Positions 45,427 to 54,235 are shown, numbered from the stretch's first letter. The stretch: 64,000 bases of DNA from an uncultured Pelagibacteraceae bacterium (GCA_902546085.1 CACCIO010000001.1:62001-126000), one strand, 5' to 3'. The notes: generated by a model not told the origin, from the sequence alone. Numbers and translations: made by a program.

Positions 45427-46473
45427 TTATAATAAAGTTGTGATATGACCCATTTTTCTGTTTTCTTTTATATCTTTTTTTAAATAATCAAAGAAAAATT
45501 CCTTATCATTAAACTTTTGCAGATTTCTATAATGAGTAATTTGATCACCAAGCAAATTTATCATTTTAGCATTAGAAATTTTTTTTAAAGGGATTTGTTC
45601 TAAACCACATACAGCTCTTACATGATTTTCAAATTGACTTACATTAAAAGCATTAATTGTTAGATGCCCTGAGTTATGTACTCTTGGAGCAATCTCATTA
45701 ACATAAAGATTATCATTTCTATCTATAAAAAATTCCACACATAAAGTTCCAACATATTTAAGTTCTTCAGCAATAAGCATTGCCCAATCTTTAGATTGAT
45801 TAAAAATTTTTTCATTAATTTCAGCAGGTATTTTTGAATATTTTAAAATTTGATCTTCATGAGTGTTTTCTATTGGTTCATAAATTTCATATTTATTATT
45901 ACTAAACCTTGTAATTATAATTGAAATTTCTTTTTTTAATTTTACAAGTTTTTCAAGGATATACCCTTTTGAAAAATCAATGTTCAATGAATTAATTTCA
46001 TCACTTGATTTGATTGGATATTGACCTTTGCCATCATAGCCTAGTGTTGTTGTTTTAAGAATACCTGGTAAAAAATCTTCTAAAGCATCTATGTCAGATT
46101 TTTTATCAATCGCAACATATCTTGTTGTTCTAATATTTAATTTATTAATAAAATCCTTTTCAGCCAATCTATGTTGAATTAATCTGTTAACTGATGGTTT
46201 TGGTAAAACAGGTTTAAATTTATTTATTCCACTTAATGTTTCAAATGGAATATTTTCAAATTCAAAAGTGACTAAATCAACTTGATTTAAAAATTCTGAT
46301 ATTTTTTCTTTGTTATCATAATTCCCATTAACAAATTGATTACAGAAATTTTGTGCTGGAGCGTCTATATCATCGCAAAAAACAACAGTTTTAATATTTA
46401 ATTTTTTAGCTGCTATTGCAAGCATACTTCCAAGTTGACCACCTCCAATGATACCAAGTGTAATTTGAGACAT
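45427..46473 (-). CDS. purK: 5-(carboxyamino)imidazole ribonucleotide synthase PurK
   Basis: This 348-residue ATP-grasp protein begins LGIIGGGQLGSMLAIAAKKL and has EFENIPFETL and the C-terminal VNEIAPRVHNSGHLTINAF that diagnose PurK. It carboxylates AIR with ATP and bicarbonate in de novo purine synthesis. It follows purE by one base, in the conserved purEK order. No missing catalytic residue was noticed. Confidence 0.96.
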   Translation of the reverse strand: MSQITLGIIGGGQLGSMLAIAAKKLNIKTVVFCDDIDAPAQNFCNQFVNGNYDNKEKISEFLNQVDLVTFEFENIPFETLSGINKFKPVLPKPSVNRLIQHRLAEKDFINKLNIRTTRYVAIDKKSDIDALEDFLPGILKTTTLGYDGKGQYPIKSSDEINSLNIDFSKGYILEKLVKLKKEISIIITRFSNNKYEIYEPIENTHEDQILKYSKIPAEINEKIFNQSKDWAMLIAEELKYVGTLCVEFFIDRNDNLYVNEIAPRVHNSGHLTINAFNVSQFENHVRAVCGLEQIPLKKISNAKMINLLGDQITHYRNLQKFNDKEFFFDYLKKDIKENRKMGHITTLL

Positions 46474-46474
46474 T

Positions 46475-46966
46475 TTATTTAGGAGATTTTTTTACAGATT
46501 TAGTTTGCGATGTTCTAAAATTTTTAAGCTTTTTTCGAACACTTGTATTTTGATTAGCAATTATTGCTGCAGCTAATAAAGCAGCATTAATTGCACCATC
46601 CTCACCTATGGCAAGTGTTCCCACGGGTATTCCTTTTGGCATTTGTACAATTGATAACAAACTATCTAAACCTTTAAGTTTTTTGCTTTCAACAGGAACG
46701 CCAAGCACGGGTACATGTGTAAGTGCTGATATCATACCTGGAAGATGAGCAGATCCTCCAGCACCAGCAATTATTACTCCTATCTGATTTTGCTCAACTT
46801 TAGCAGCATATTCATACATTCTTTGAGGCGTTCTGTGAGCAGATACAATTTTTGTTTCAAATGAAACACCAATTTTTTTTAAGGTTTTTTCAGCTAGTTT
46901 CATAACTTTATAGTCAGATTGACTTCCCATTATGATTGAAACTTTTAATTTACTATTTTTTTTCAT
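46475..46966 (-). CDS. purE: N5-carboxyaminoimidazole ribonucleotide mutase PurE
   Basis: This 163-residue protein has the PurE class I signature: [36 protein letters not shown] and LGVPVESK. It moves the carboxyl group of N5-CAIR to form CAIR. It is the first gene of the purEK unit. The extra Lys-rich C-terminal tail (about 15 residues) is not in the typical core and may be a local lineage feature. Confidence 0.97.
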   Translation of the reverse strand: MKKNSKLKVSIIMGSQSDYKVMKLAEKTLKKIGVSFETKIVSAHRTPQRMYEYAAKVEQNQIGVIIAGAGGSAHLPGMISALTHVPVLGVPVESKKLKGLDSLLSIVQMPKGIPVGTLAIGEDGAINAALLAAAIIANQNTSVRKKLKNFRTSQTKSVKKSPK

Positions 46967-47060
46967 GAAAATTGATCAAACTCTTTATTTCAAAATTAAC
47001 TTAAAATTTCAATAAAATTAATAGTATTTAAAATACATATTGATTAGAGTTAAACATACT

Positions 47061-48026
47061 ATGAATTATAAAATCGACAATCTTCAATATTGTAATTGGT
47101 CTAGGAAAATCTTTGAGATTAACAGATCTGCTGGCCTAGATGCTGTTCATGTTACTATTGTTTACCATGAAGATTTTAATGAATTACAACTTGAAATAAA
47201 AAAATGGGAAAAATTATTTCATGATAACTCTGATCTGATTTTCCCTGGTAAAAATTTTTATGATATTGATAAAGCAAATAAAGAAAACAAAACTGCAATG
47301 TTCTTTGGTTTTCAAAATTGTTCACCAATCGAAGACGATATCATGTTAGTTGAAAAGGTTCATCAATTAGGATGTAGATTTATGCAGCTGACTTATAATA
47401 ACCAATCTTTACTAGCAACAGGCTGTTATGAAAAAATAGATAGTGGAGTTACAAATTTTGGACGTGAGGTTATAAGAGAAATGAACAGAGTTGGTCTTGT
47501 GGTTGACATGTCACATTCTGCAGAAAAAAGCACTCTAGATGCAATTGAATTAAGTGAAAAACCAATTGCAATTACTCATGCAAATCCATCTTTTTGGCAT
47601 CCAGCTAAAAGAAACAAATCCTCAGATTTATTAAAAAATTTAAGTGATAGTGGTGGTATGTTAGGTTTATCATTATACCCTCATCACTTAAAAAATAATA
47701 CAAATTGTACTCTAGATAGTTTTTGTGAAATGGTGGCAAAAACAGCCGAAATAATGGATGTAAAAAAAATAGGAATAGGATCGGATCTTTGTTTAGACCA
47801 TCCAGACACTGTTGTTGAATGGATGAGAAATGGTTCTTGGTCTAAAAGTAAAAATTTTGGCGAAGGATCAAAGAATAAACCTGGTTTCCCCAAGCAACCT
47901 GATTGGTTTCTTGATGCAAGAGGTTTCTCAAATATTGAAAAAGGTCTAAAAAAAGTAGGTTTTTCTGATACCGAGACACATGGAATACTTGGAAATAACT
48001 GGTACAATTTTTATAAATCAATTTAA
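47061..48026 (+). CDS. Membrane-dipeptidase-family (M19-like) protein with altered active site
   Basis: The 321-residue protein (ATG at 47061, preferred to a TTG seven codons upstream) resembles the renal dipeptidase fold: MQLTYNNQSLLATGCYE, NRVGLVVDMSHSAEKST, ITHANPSFWHP and IGIGSDLC. The usual N-terminal HxD pair is not evident (the segment reads HVTIVYHED) and the expected bridging Glu after the second strand reads FGFQN, with Gln. Metal chemistry may therefore differ from true dipeptidases. It heads a plus-strand unit with the 553-aa, DUF3726-like and 55-aa genes; the first follows after two bases. Confidence 0.72.
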   Translation: MNYKIDNLQYCNWSRKIFEINRSAGLDAVHVTIVYHEDFNELQLEIKKWEKLFHDNSDLIFPGKNFYDIDKANKENKTAMFFGFQNCSPIEDDIMLVEKVHQLGCRFMQLTYNNQSLLATGCYEKIDSGVTNFGREVIREMNRVGLVVDMSHSAEKSTLDAIELSEKPIAITHANPSFWHPAKRNKSSDLLKNLSDSGGMLGLSLYPHHLKNNTNCTLDSFCEMVAKTAEIMDVKKIGIGSDLCLDHPDTVVEWMRNGSWSKSKNFGEGSKNKPGFPKQPDWFLDARGFSNIEKGLKKVGFSDTETHGILGNNWYNFYKSI

Positions 48027-48028
48027 TT

Positions 48029-49690
48029 ATGATAGTTGAATTAAGAGACCCTAACAAAATAATGAAATTGTCAAGGCTAGGATCTTTTCATCAATCAAAA
48101 TTATCTTTTTTAAGAAGTTTTCTTAATGAATTTAAAGAGTGGGAATATAAAAGAGATTTATTTAATTTAAATGAAAATGGTTTTGGAGAAGCTGTCTATT
48201 CATTTAAAAAAAATAAAAGAGTTTACTCCTTAGTTTGTTTTGCAAATGAAATCAAAGATGAAGAAAGATCAGATAGAGTTATTGCTACAAAATGGGATGC
48301 AGCTTTTACATTACATGATGGAGTTCCTACAAAAAAAGATATTGAAAGATTAAAAAATGAAGTTCCAAAACAAGAAATAGGTAGACTTTCTTATAAAGAA
48401 TTAACTTTATCGAGAGCAAACAAATCAGTAAGAATTTATAATCATGTAGTTGAAAGTTTGAGCAAAGGTCAGCAGCCAGATTTAAACTTATTATCAAAAG
48501 TAGGCTATTTATATAGGACTACGGCAGTATATGGCTCAGGTAAATTTGGTCTTGCAGATCGATTTAGAATAAAAAATCGTGAAGAAATTAATGGTCCATT
48601 CAGATTAGAAATGATGTTGGTTTATTTGGTAAGACAATTTACTTTTGATCAAGTTAATCATGTTGCTTATTATAAAAATCCAAAAACAGCTGTTAAGCTA
48701 GATGAGAATATTTGTAAAAACCTGGGAATTGGTAATTCTACAGGCCTAGGTATGGCGCCTTTTATAGTTAATCATCCAACTCTACTAAATAATTGGATTT
48801 TAAGTAGAGAAAGGGCACTTAAAGAAATTAGAGAAATCAAAGATGTAAAAAGTGAAGATAGAGATTTATTTATAGATTGTGTGAAAAAATCATTAAGAAA
48901 CATTACAAGCTGGAATACTGATAGCGAATATCAGCAAAAAAAAATTTCTTCATTATTAAAGGATGTTAAAAAATTCTTAAATTTTATAGATAAAGATTTT
49001 GATTTTGAAAGCAAATATCCTTTTAACAAAATCTATCAATGGTTAGAGGACAATACTTGTGAGGAATGTATTGAATATATAGTGTCAATAATGATGGAAC
49101 CCTATAACGATATTATAAATCCTTTGGTAAAAAAAATGAGTTCGGACGAAGAAAAATATTTTAATATTCCGACGTATAGAAAAGTTGATGAATTGAGGAA
49201 TATCATTGAAGCAAAGTATCCCAATATTCTACATATTAATTTTGAAGAAAAAGAAAATAATAAAAACTTTTGGTTTATTTCCAAAAATAAAGAAGAACCC
49301 AGATTGGCGGATCGTTTTGAAGAACATGGATCAGAATTAGAACAACCTTTAGCAATAGCTAGAGATATAAAAAAACTTTATGACAAATTATTGGTCTCAA
49401 AAAATAGCTTAACTATTGCTGAGTTTTTAAGATCAAATTCTGAGTTAAGACATGTTGTGAGGAGAGCTTTTATTGTAGAAAAATTTCCTTATTCAGAAAT
49501 TCAAGATAATACAATTAGTAAAGATTTAATGCCAATTGATATGCTTAGACTAAAATTGTCTTTTTTTGGGGCATTAAAATTTGATCCGAGATCTGACAAA
49601 TGGTTAAGAATTTGCATGTTTCAAGGAGCACCACTTCCAAACGAGCTAAAAAATTATGATGAGCAGTGGGTATATAAAACTAATATTTAG
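48029..49690 (+). CDS. Large conserved hypothetical in dipeptidase/DUF3726 unit
   Basis: The 553-residue protein has no visible signal peptide or membrane segment. Distinct stretches are EWEYKRDLFNLNENGFGEAV, SYKELTLSRANKSVRIYNHV, TAVYGSGKFGLADRFRI, and SSDEEKYFNIPTYRKVDE. I do not recognise a named domain, although the gene occurs next to dipeptidase-like and DUF3726-like genes here. Starts at 48029 or at ATG 48062 are both possible. Together with its neighbours it forms an uncharacterised four-gene unit; a joint enzymatic or transport role is inference only. Confidence 0.75.
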   Translation: MIVELRDPNKIMKLSRLGSFHQSKLSFLRSFLNEFKEWEYKRDLFNLNENGFGEAVYSFKKNKRVYSLVCFANEIKDEERSDRVIATKWDAAFTLHDGVPTKKDIERLKNEVPKQEIGRLSYKELTLSRANKSVRIYNHVVESLSKGQQPDLNLLSKVGYLYRTTAVYGSGKFGLADRFRIKNREEINGPFRLEMMLVYLVRQFTFDQVNHVAYYKNPKTAVKLDENICKNLGIGNSTGLGMAPFIVNHPTLLNNWILSRERALKEIREIKDVKSEDRDLFIDCVKKSLRNITSWNTDSEYQQKKISSLLKDVKKFLNFIDKDFDFESKYPFNKIYQWLEDNTCEECIEYIVSIMMEPYNDIINPLVKKMSSDEEKYFNIPTYRKVDELRNIIEAKYPNILHINFEEKENNKNFWFISKNKEEPRLADRFEEHGSELEQPLAIARDIKKLYDKLLVSKNSLTIAEFLRSNSELRHVVRRAFIVEKFPYSEIQDNTISKDLMPIDMLRLKLSFFGALKFDPRSDKWLRICMFQGAPLPNELKNYDEQWVYKTNI

Positions 49691-49692
49691 TT

Positions 49693-50304
49693 ATGAAATC
49701 ACTGAGTGAAATTGAAACTACAGTAAAAAGAGCTTCAAAGGCAGCAGGATATTCTTGGGGAGTTTCTGAAGAAACAGGAAAAAGTATAAGGTTGTTAGAG
49801 CTATTTAGTTTACCAGGCATTAAAAATCTAATTGAATATTTTAATGAAAAAAATAAAAGTAAGTTTGAAAATTTAAATTTAATTAGTGAAAATAATTTTT
49901 CATCAAACAACCCTTACTGTCCAATTACTTTAGGTGTTAGTTTTTTAGATCAAATTAATGTTTTAGAAAATTTAAAAAAAATTGAATTTAAAAATGTCGC
50001 TTATCCAATCATATTTATTTCCTTTATAAGTCGTTCATCAGAAATTATTGGAAAAAAAATTTGTATAAAAATAGATGAAAAAAAAATTTTACTTAATTTA
50101 AATGTAAATATTAGTTCAAATTTTATTGATCAAGAATTTCCAAAGATAGCGAATAGAATTGAAGTCAATCTAATTGAAAATGAAGACAACTTTACAGAAG
50201 ATGAATGGAATAATTTATACAAGTTATCTGAAGAGACTTTTGTTGAAGAAAGCGACAGTTTAAAAGAAGGTGCTGCAGGAGCAGGTTTGACTGATAATGA
50301 TTGA
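49693..50304 (+). CDS. DUF3726-like protein
   Basis: The 203-residue protein begins MKSLSEIETTVKRASKAAG, followed by YSWGVSEETGKSIRLLE, which resembles the start of DUF3726 proteins, alphaproteobacterial proteins of unknown function. A hydrophobic central part and an acidic C-terminal part (EEDN/EENFTEDEW type) follow. It begins two bases after the 553-aa gene and its stop overlaps the short Cys-pair gene, so it is part of the same unit. Confidence 0.65.
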   Translation: MKSLSEIETTVKRASKAAGYSWGVSEETGKSIRLLELFSLPGIKNLIEYFNEKNKSKFENLNLISENNFSSNNPYCPITLGVSFLDQINVLENLKKIEFKNVAYPIIFISFISRSSEIIGKKICIKIDEKKILLNLNVNISSNFIDQEFPKIANRIEVNLIENEDNFTEDEWNNLYKLSEETFVEESDSLKEGAAGAGLTDND

Positions 50305-50464
50305 TGACATTGATGATAAAAATCTCAAGTTGGATAGTGAAGAATTAAATAATATTTGCGAAGAATGCAAAGAGGAGGATGAGAGTGTTACTCATAATTT
50401 AATTCTTACTGGATTTAAATTATGTAAATCTTGTAGAGTATCTAAAACTATCTTTCCACTTTAA
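50297..50464 (+). CDS. 55-aa protein with two CxxC pairs
   Basis: The ATG at 50297 lies inside the end of the DUF3726-like gene, giving an acidic 55-residue product with CEEC and CKSC pairs about 25 residues apart, the pattern of a small zinc ribbon. The stop overlaps the convergent Yip1-like gene by four bases. No family is recognised. It is short, but the overlapping start and the paired Cys motifs argue for a real gene. Confidence 0.55.
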   Translation: MIDDIDDKNLKLDSEELNNICEECKEEDESVTHNLILTGFKLCKSCRVSKTIFPL

Positions 50465-51006
50465 CTGATTTGACTAACTGGAAGCATATTCATTCTACTC
50501 ATAACAAATGAGATAGACAAAAAAGCAATAATTAAAAATGATAAAAGTACAATTCCAAAAGATTTAAAATTAGATTTTAAACTTAATATTTGTTTAGTTG
50601 AAATTATTAAACCTGCAAAAATCCAAAATTGGGTAAGAAAAATTATAGGTATCATTAAATCAGGTGTTACAGCAAAAAATCTTAATAAGCCAGGTGCATG
50701 TGCAAAACCAACTGCTGTTAAAACTTTTTTGAAAGAGACTTTAGTTTGTTTATCAGGAAATAATTTTACTCCAATTACAAAAATAAAAATTGCCCATATA
50801 AGCCAAGTAACTATTGCAGTAAGTCCGGACATTGCGATAGCTGTTTTAATAATATTATTAGCTGCTACTGCTCCAGCAATACCATCTAATATCATAATTA
50901 TTCCAGCAAAGTATATTGAAGCTTCTCCAAAATTTTTATTATCCGAATAGAGAGTTTTATCTAGTTTTATTGACTTAAAAATTATATTTAAAAATTCAGC
51001 AAACAT
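50461..51006 (-). CDS. Yip1-like multi-pass membrane protein
   Basis: The 181-residue protein has about five hydrophobic segments: GIIMILDGIAGAV, AIVTWLIWAIFIFVIGVKL, DLMIPIIFLTQFWIFAGLII, and a last helix LSFLIIAFLSISF. A soluble N-terminus precedes them. The pattern resembles the Yip1 domain family, whose bacterial members have unknown roles. Its ATG overlaps the stop of the 36-aa gene (TAATG), so the two are coupled. Confidence 0.7.
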   Translation of the reverse strand: MFAEFLNIIFKSIKLDKTLYSDNKNFGEASIYFAGIIMILDGIAGAVAANNIIKTAIAMSGLTAIVTWLIWAIFIFVIGVKLFPDKQTKVSFKKVLTAVGFAHAPGLLRFFAVTPDLMIPIIFLTQFWIFAGLIISTKQILSLKSNFKSFGIVLLSFLIIAFLSISFVMSRMNMLPVSQIS

Positions 51007-51116
51007 TAATTTTTTTTATTTTTATTTTTTTGAGCCTTATAAGAAACAATTAATGGAAATATTATTAAAGCAATAGCAATGATAATGCAAACTGCTATTA
51101 GAAAACTTTTGGTCAT
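51006..51116 (-). CDS. 36-aa single-pass membrane protein
   Basis: A short frame encodes 36 residues: two positive or polar residues, a hydrophobic helix (FLIAVCIIIAIALIIFPLIV) and a Lys/Asn-rich tail. The stop overlaps the start of the Yip1-like gene. It lies on the far side of the terminator from the DmdA-like gene. The topology and coupling support a real small protein, but no homologue is known to me. Confidence 0.5.
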   Translation of the reverse strand: MTKSFLIAVCIIIAIALIIFPLIVSYKAQKNKNKKN

Positions 51117-51128
51117 TAGAATTGAAAA

Positions 51129-51150
51129 GGGGAGCTGAAATTGGCTCCCC
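51129..51150 (-). terminator. Rho-independent terminator after DmdA-like gene
   Basis: A 7-bp GC-rich stem (GGGGAGC at 51129-51135 with 51144-51150) encloses an 8-base loop. Read on the minus strand, the stem is followed by TTTT. It lies 12 bases beyond the stop of the DmdA-like gene and ends the opuAC-to-DmdA-like unit. Confidence 0.82.
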
Positions 51151-51161
51151 CTTAATAAATT

Positions 51162-52520
51162 TTAGCCTTTTACAACTTCTCTGGTATTTGCGTTGAAAGA
51201 CTCTTTGAATGGAATATCCACAACTACAGCATCTACAGGTGTTCCAGGAGTGTCAGAGTATTTTTCAGGAAGATGAACTTTAAACTTAGTTCCAACTTTA
51301 TTTTTTGGAAATCCATTGGGGTTTAAAGTTCCATCAAATGGAACATAACCCATAGCAATGTTGGTTTTCTTTTCTGGATGCCACCATGGTGAAGTTAAAA
51401 ATCCAACTGGGTCTCCACCACTTTCTGGCGATACCAACCAAAAATCAGGTGCATAATCGTCAATTGGTTTACCACCCAACTCCATTCCTACTAATTGAAG
51501 TTTATAGGGTTTTTTTCCAGCTTTTATATCTGCTCCCATTTTTTCTAAAGCAGCTTTACCAACATAATCAGATTTTTTATTCCATTCACCTTTACCAGAT
51601 AATGAAACTTGATAACCTAAATTACATTGAAACGGATTATGTTGTTGATCCATATCTTGTCCCCAAGAAAGAATACCTGCTTGTATTCTTCTATGGTGTG
51701 CAGGTGCAATAACCATCAATTTATGTTTTTTTCCTGCATCTAATACTGCATTCCACATGTCTTCAGCATATAAAGTTGCATTTCTTAAATATATCTCATA
51801 ACCAGCTTCTCCTGAAAAACCGGATTGAGAAATTACACAACTTCTTCCACCAACAGTTGCTTCTGCTAATCCATAGAAAGGCATATTATCAAAATCAACT
51901 TGGTCACCACAAAGGTCTTGCATTAGAGCTTTTGATTTAGGACCTTGAATTTGTACTGGACATGCATCTATTTCCTCAATTGTACAATTAAATCTTCCAT
52001 CTGCATTTACACCTTGTAAATACATTCCGATATCAGAGTCTGATAACGAAAACCAAAATTCATCTTTAGCAATTCTTAAAAGAATTGGATCATTTAAAAC
52101 TCCACCATAAGCGTTACACAAAATTACATATCTTGCCCTCATAGGAGAAATTTTTGTTGCATCTCTGGTTATAACGTAGTCAGTAAATTTTTCTGCATCC
52201 GGACCTTTAACTCTTATTTGTCTTTCAACAGCAACGTTCCACATTGTTACATGGTTAACGATTGCATCATACTCAACCATTGCTCCACCATCTTCAGGTT
52301 TTACGTAACCTCTTGGGTGATAAATTCGATTGTATACAGTTGCTCTCCAACAACCTGCCTGCATTGATAAATGCCAATAAGGTGACTTTCTTACCCTTGT
52401 TGAAATTAACAATTCAACTTTAGTTGGCCCACTTTGTCTTAAATTGTATGGTACTTCTCTATCAGATTGATCAACAGAAGTAACATGTTTTACTTTAGTA
52501 TAGTCAAATTCATTAGACAT
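51162..52520 (-). CDS. DmdA-like GcvT-family THF-dependent demethylase
   Basis: The 452-residue protein is a GcvT-fold enzyme with segments seen in DMSP demethylase DmdA and aminomethyltransferases: LISTRVRKSPYWHLS, HVTMWNVAVERQIRVKGPD, YGGVLNDPILLRIAKDEFWF, ISQSGFSGEAGYEIY. It is longer than the DmdA proteins I know (about 370 residues) because of about 50 extra residues at the N-terminus and a longer C-terminal part. The likely role is to take a methyl group from an osmolyte to THF. The gene overlaps the MTHFR-like gene by 8 bases, so the methyl-THF product can be passed on. I do not call it dmdA. Confidence 0.7.
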   Translation of the reverse strand: MSNEFDYTKVKHVTSVDQSDREVPYNLRQSGPTKVELLISTRVRKSPYWHLSMQAGCWRATVYNRIYHPRGYVKPEDGGAMVEYDAIVNHVTMWNVAVERQIRVKGPDAEKFTDYVITRDATKISPMRARYVILCNAYGGVLNDPILLRIAKDEFWFSLSDSDIGMYLQGVNADGRFNCTIEEIDACPVQIQGPKSKALMQDLCGDQVDFDNMPFYGLAEATVGGRSCVISQSGFSGEAGYEIYLRNATLYAEDMWNAVLDAGKKHKLMVIAPAHHRRIQAGILSWGQDMDQQHNPFQCNLGYQVSLSGKGEWNKKSDYVGKAALEKMGADIKAGKKPYKLQLVGMELGGKPIDDYAPDFWLVSPESGGDPVGFLTSPWWHPEKKTNIAMGYVPFDGTLNPNGFPKNKVGTKFKVHLPEKYSDTPGTPVDAVVVDIPFKESFNANTREVVKG

Positions 52521-53241
52521 AACTATTCTCCTTCAACCACTTGTTAGTTTCCTTCAAGCCGCCGAATGTATAAATGTGGAAGTTATCAGTATGCGATTTA
52601 ACTTTCCCAATTAAATCATTAGGGTCTTTAGGTTTCAATAAATCTAATGCCTTAGTAAAATTAGATTTAAGAAAGTTAATGGAATTTTTTGCCCCAACAA
52701 TATTAGCAAATTTAATTAAACTAGATATTTTTAATGGCCCAGTAATTCCCACATGCACTGGTACGCTTTGCTTAGAAATAAAATCTATAATAGGCTGAGG
52801 ATCAAGTAACCACTGAGTTACAATATAATCAGCATAAGGCTTTTTATCTATCATAGCTTTTTCTAATTCTGAGTCGGATATATCAGGACTCCCCTCTGGG
52901 TGTCCAGCAATTCCTATTTTCATTTTTTCAAAATAACCTGTTTCTAGAAGTTGAAATGAACTGTCAAATTTACCAGCAGGCTCACGTCCACCACCTATAA
53001 TTAAAGCTTGTTTCACCCCTCCATCTTTGCATCTAGAAACATAATCTTTCAGTTCTTTTTCATCGTGCATTGATCTAGCAGGAAAATGAGGTACGGGATT
53101 AAATCCTTTTTTTACAAGTTCTACTGCTTTATCAGCAGTCTCCCTATAATCACCCCCAGGTAGCATAGTTATATAAATGTCAGACAATGCTGGAATTGTA
53201 TCAAGCTCTGTTTTAGGTCCAATTTCCAATGAAAAATTCAT
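52513..53241 (-). CDS. Short methylenetetrahydrofolate reductase-like protein
   Basis: The 242-residue protein has an N-terminal SLEIGPKTE (the Glu position of MTHFR is conserved), a GREPAGKFDS region and GIAGHPEGSP, which resemble the flavin and folate site of MetF. The protein is about 50 residues shorter than MetF (about 290) and lacks a clear MetF C-terminal segment. It probably handles methyl- or methylene-THF made by the DmdA-like neighbour. The gene overlaps that neighbour and follows opuAB by about 57 bases. Confidence 0.72.
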   Translation of the reverse strand: MNFSLEIGPKTELDTIPALSDIYITMLPGGDYRETADKAVELVKKGFNPVPHFPARSMHDEKELKDYVSRCKDGGVKQALIIGGGREPAGKFDSSFQLLETGYFEKMKIGIAGHPEGSPDISDSELEKAMIDKKPYADYIVTQWLLDPQPIIDFISKQSVPVHVGITGPLKISSLIKFANIVGAKNSINFLKSNFTKALDLLKPKDPNDLIGKVKSHTDNFHIYTFGGLKETNKWLKENSYV

Positions 53242-53298
53242 AGGTAAGATCTTTATTTATTTTAAAATATGAGTCTAGAAAATTCGATTGAGACTAAT

Positions 53299-54186
53299 TT
53301 ACTTTTTTAATTGACCTCTGTGCTTTTGAATTCGCTGTCCGTACTGCTGAGTGACCCTATCAAATATAATTGCTAGGGCTACAATTGCCAAACCATTCAT
53401 CATTCCAAGAGCCAAATATTGGTTGGAAATAGCTTGCAAAATAGGGACTCCCAAGCCTTTTACACCTATCATTGAAGCAATTACTACCATTGCTAAAGCC
53501 ATCATAATTGTTTGGTTAATTCCAGCAAAAATTGTTGGTAGAGAAAGTGGGATCTGAACTGATCTTAACTTTTGCATTGGTGTTGCTCCAAATGCTTCAC
53601 TAGCTTCAAGCGTTTCTTTGTCAACTTCTCTAATTCCAAGGTTAGTTAATCTTACAATTGGAGGTAAAGCATAAATGCATACAGCAAGTAGACCAGGCAC
53701 TTTACCAATACCAAGAAGCATAATGATTGGAATTAAATATACAAAGCTTGGAATAGTTTGCATCATATCTAAAACAGGTAAAATTGCTTTTTCTGCTCTT
53801 GCTGATTTTGACATTAACACACCAATTGGAATTCCCACAACAATGCAAACTAATGTAGAAACGGAAATGATTGCAACTGTAGCCATACAATTTTTCCACA
53901 TCCCAAAATAACCTATAATTAGAAAACAAATTACAGTTCCTATAACCAGCTTAATACTTCTTGAACCAATCCAAGCCAACAGAGCAAATGCTCCTATGAC
54001 TAAAGGCCAAGGACTATTTACTAATAACTTTTCTAACCAAATTAAAAAATATAGTAGTGGATCAAAAAAACTTTCTATTCCATCTCCATAAGCTCTTGAA
54101 AAATCTTTAAAACTTAAATCAATACCCTTTTTCAGCTCCCTAAGAGCCGTTCTATCCATTACAGGAATTTTATTAAAGAAGTCCAT
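53299..54186 (-). CDS. opuAB: Glycine betaine/proline-type ABC permease (OpuAB/ProW type)
   Basis: This 295-residue single-module permease has about six hydrophobic helices and the EAA-loop DKETLEASEAFGATPMQKL. It matches the ProW/OpuAB build that imports quaternary amines. It lies between opuAC and the MTHFR-like gene with no ATPase gene nearby; the ATPase may come from another locus, such as TmoW. A hairpin at 54199-54224 separates it from opuAC. Confidence 0.85.
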   Translation of the reverse strand: MDFFNKIPVMDRTALRELKKGIDLSFKDFSRAYGDGIESFFDPLLYFLIWLEKLLVNSPWPLVIGAFALLAWIGSRSIKLVIGTVICFLIIGYFGMWKNCMATVAIISVSTLVCIVVGIPIGVLMSKSARAEKAILPVLDMMQTIPSFVYLIPIIMLLGIGKVPGLLAVCIYALPPIVRLTNLGIREVDKETLEASEAFGATPMQKLRSVQIPLSLPTIFAGINQTIMMALAMVVIASMIGVKGLGVPILQAISNQYLALGMMNGLAIVALAIIFDRVTQQYGQRIQKHRGQLKK

Positions 54187-54198
54187 AATTTTTATTTA

Positions 54199-54224
54199 AT
54201 CAAACCCGCCGAAGCGGGTTTGAT
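54199..54224. other. Perfect 11-bp hairpin between opuAC and opuAB
   Basis: An 11-bp perfect stem (ATCAAACCCGC at 54199-54209 with 54214-54224) closes a CGAA loop. It lies between the binding protein and permease genes and has no T-tract on the minus strand. Such intercistronic hairpins protect the upstream message and raise the binding-protein level; partial termination is the alternative. Confidence 0.75.
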
Positions 54225-54235
54225 AATATTTTTAA

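Noticed and set aside
51162..52520. Calling this gene dmdA
   Set aside because: Several motifs match DmdA, but the protein is about 80 residues longer and could belong to another GcvT subfamily. I kept it as DmdA-like.
54199..54224. Calling the opuAC/opuAB hairpin a terminator
   Set aside because: There is no T-run after the stem on the minus strand, and the permease clearly continues the unit.
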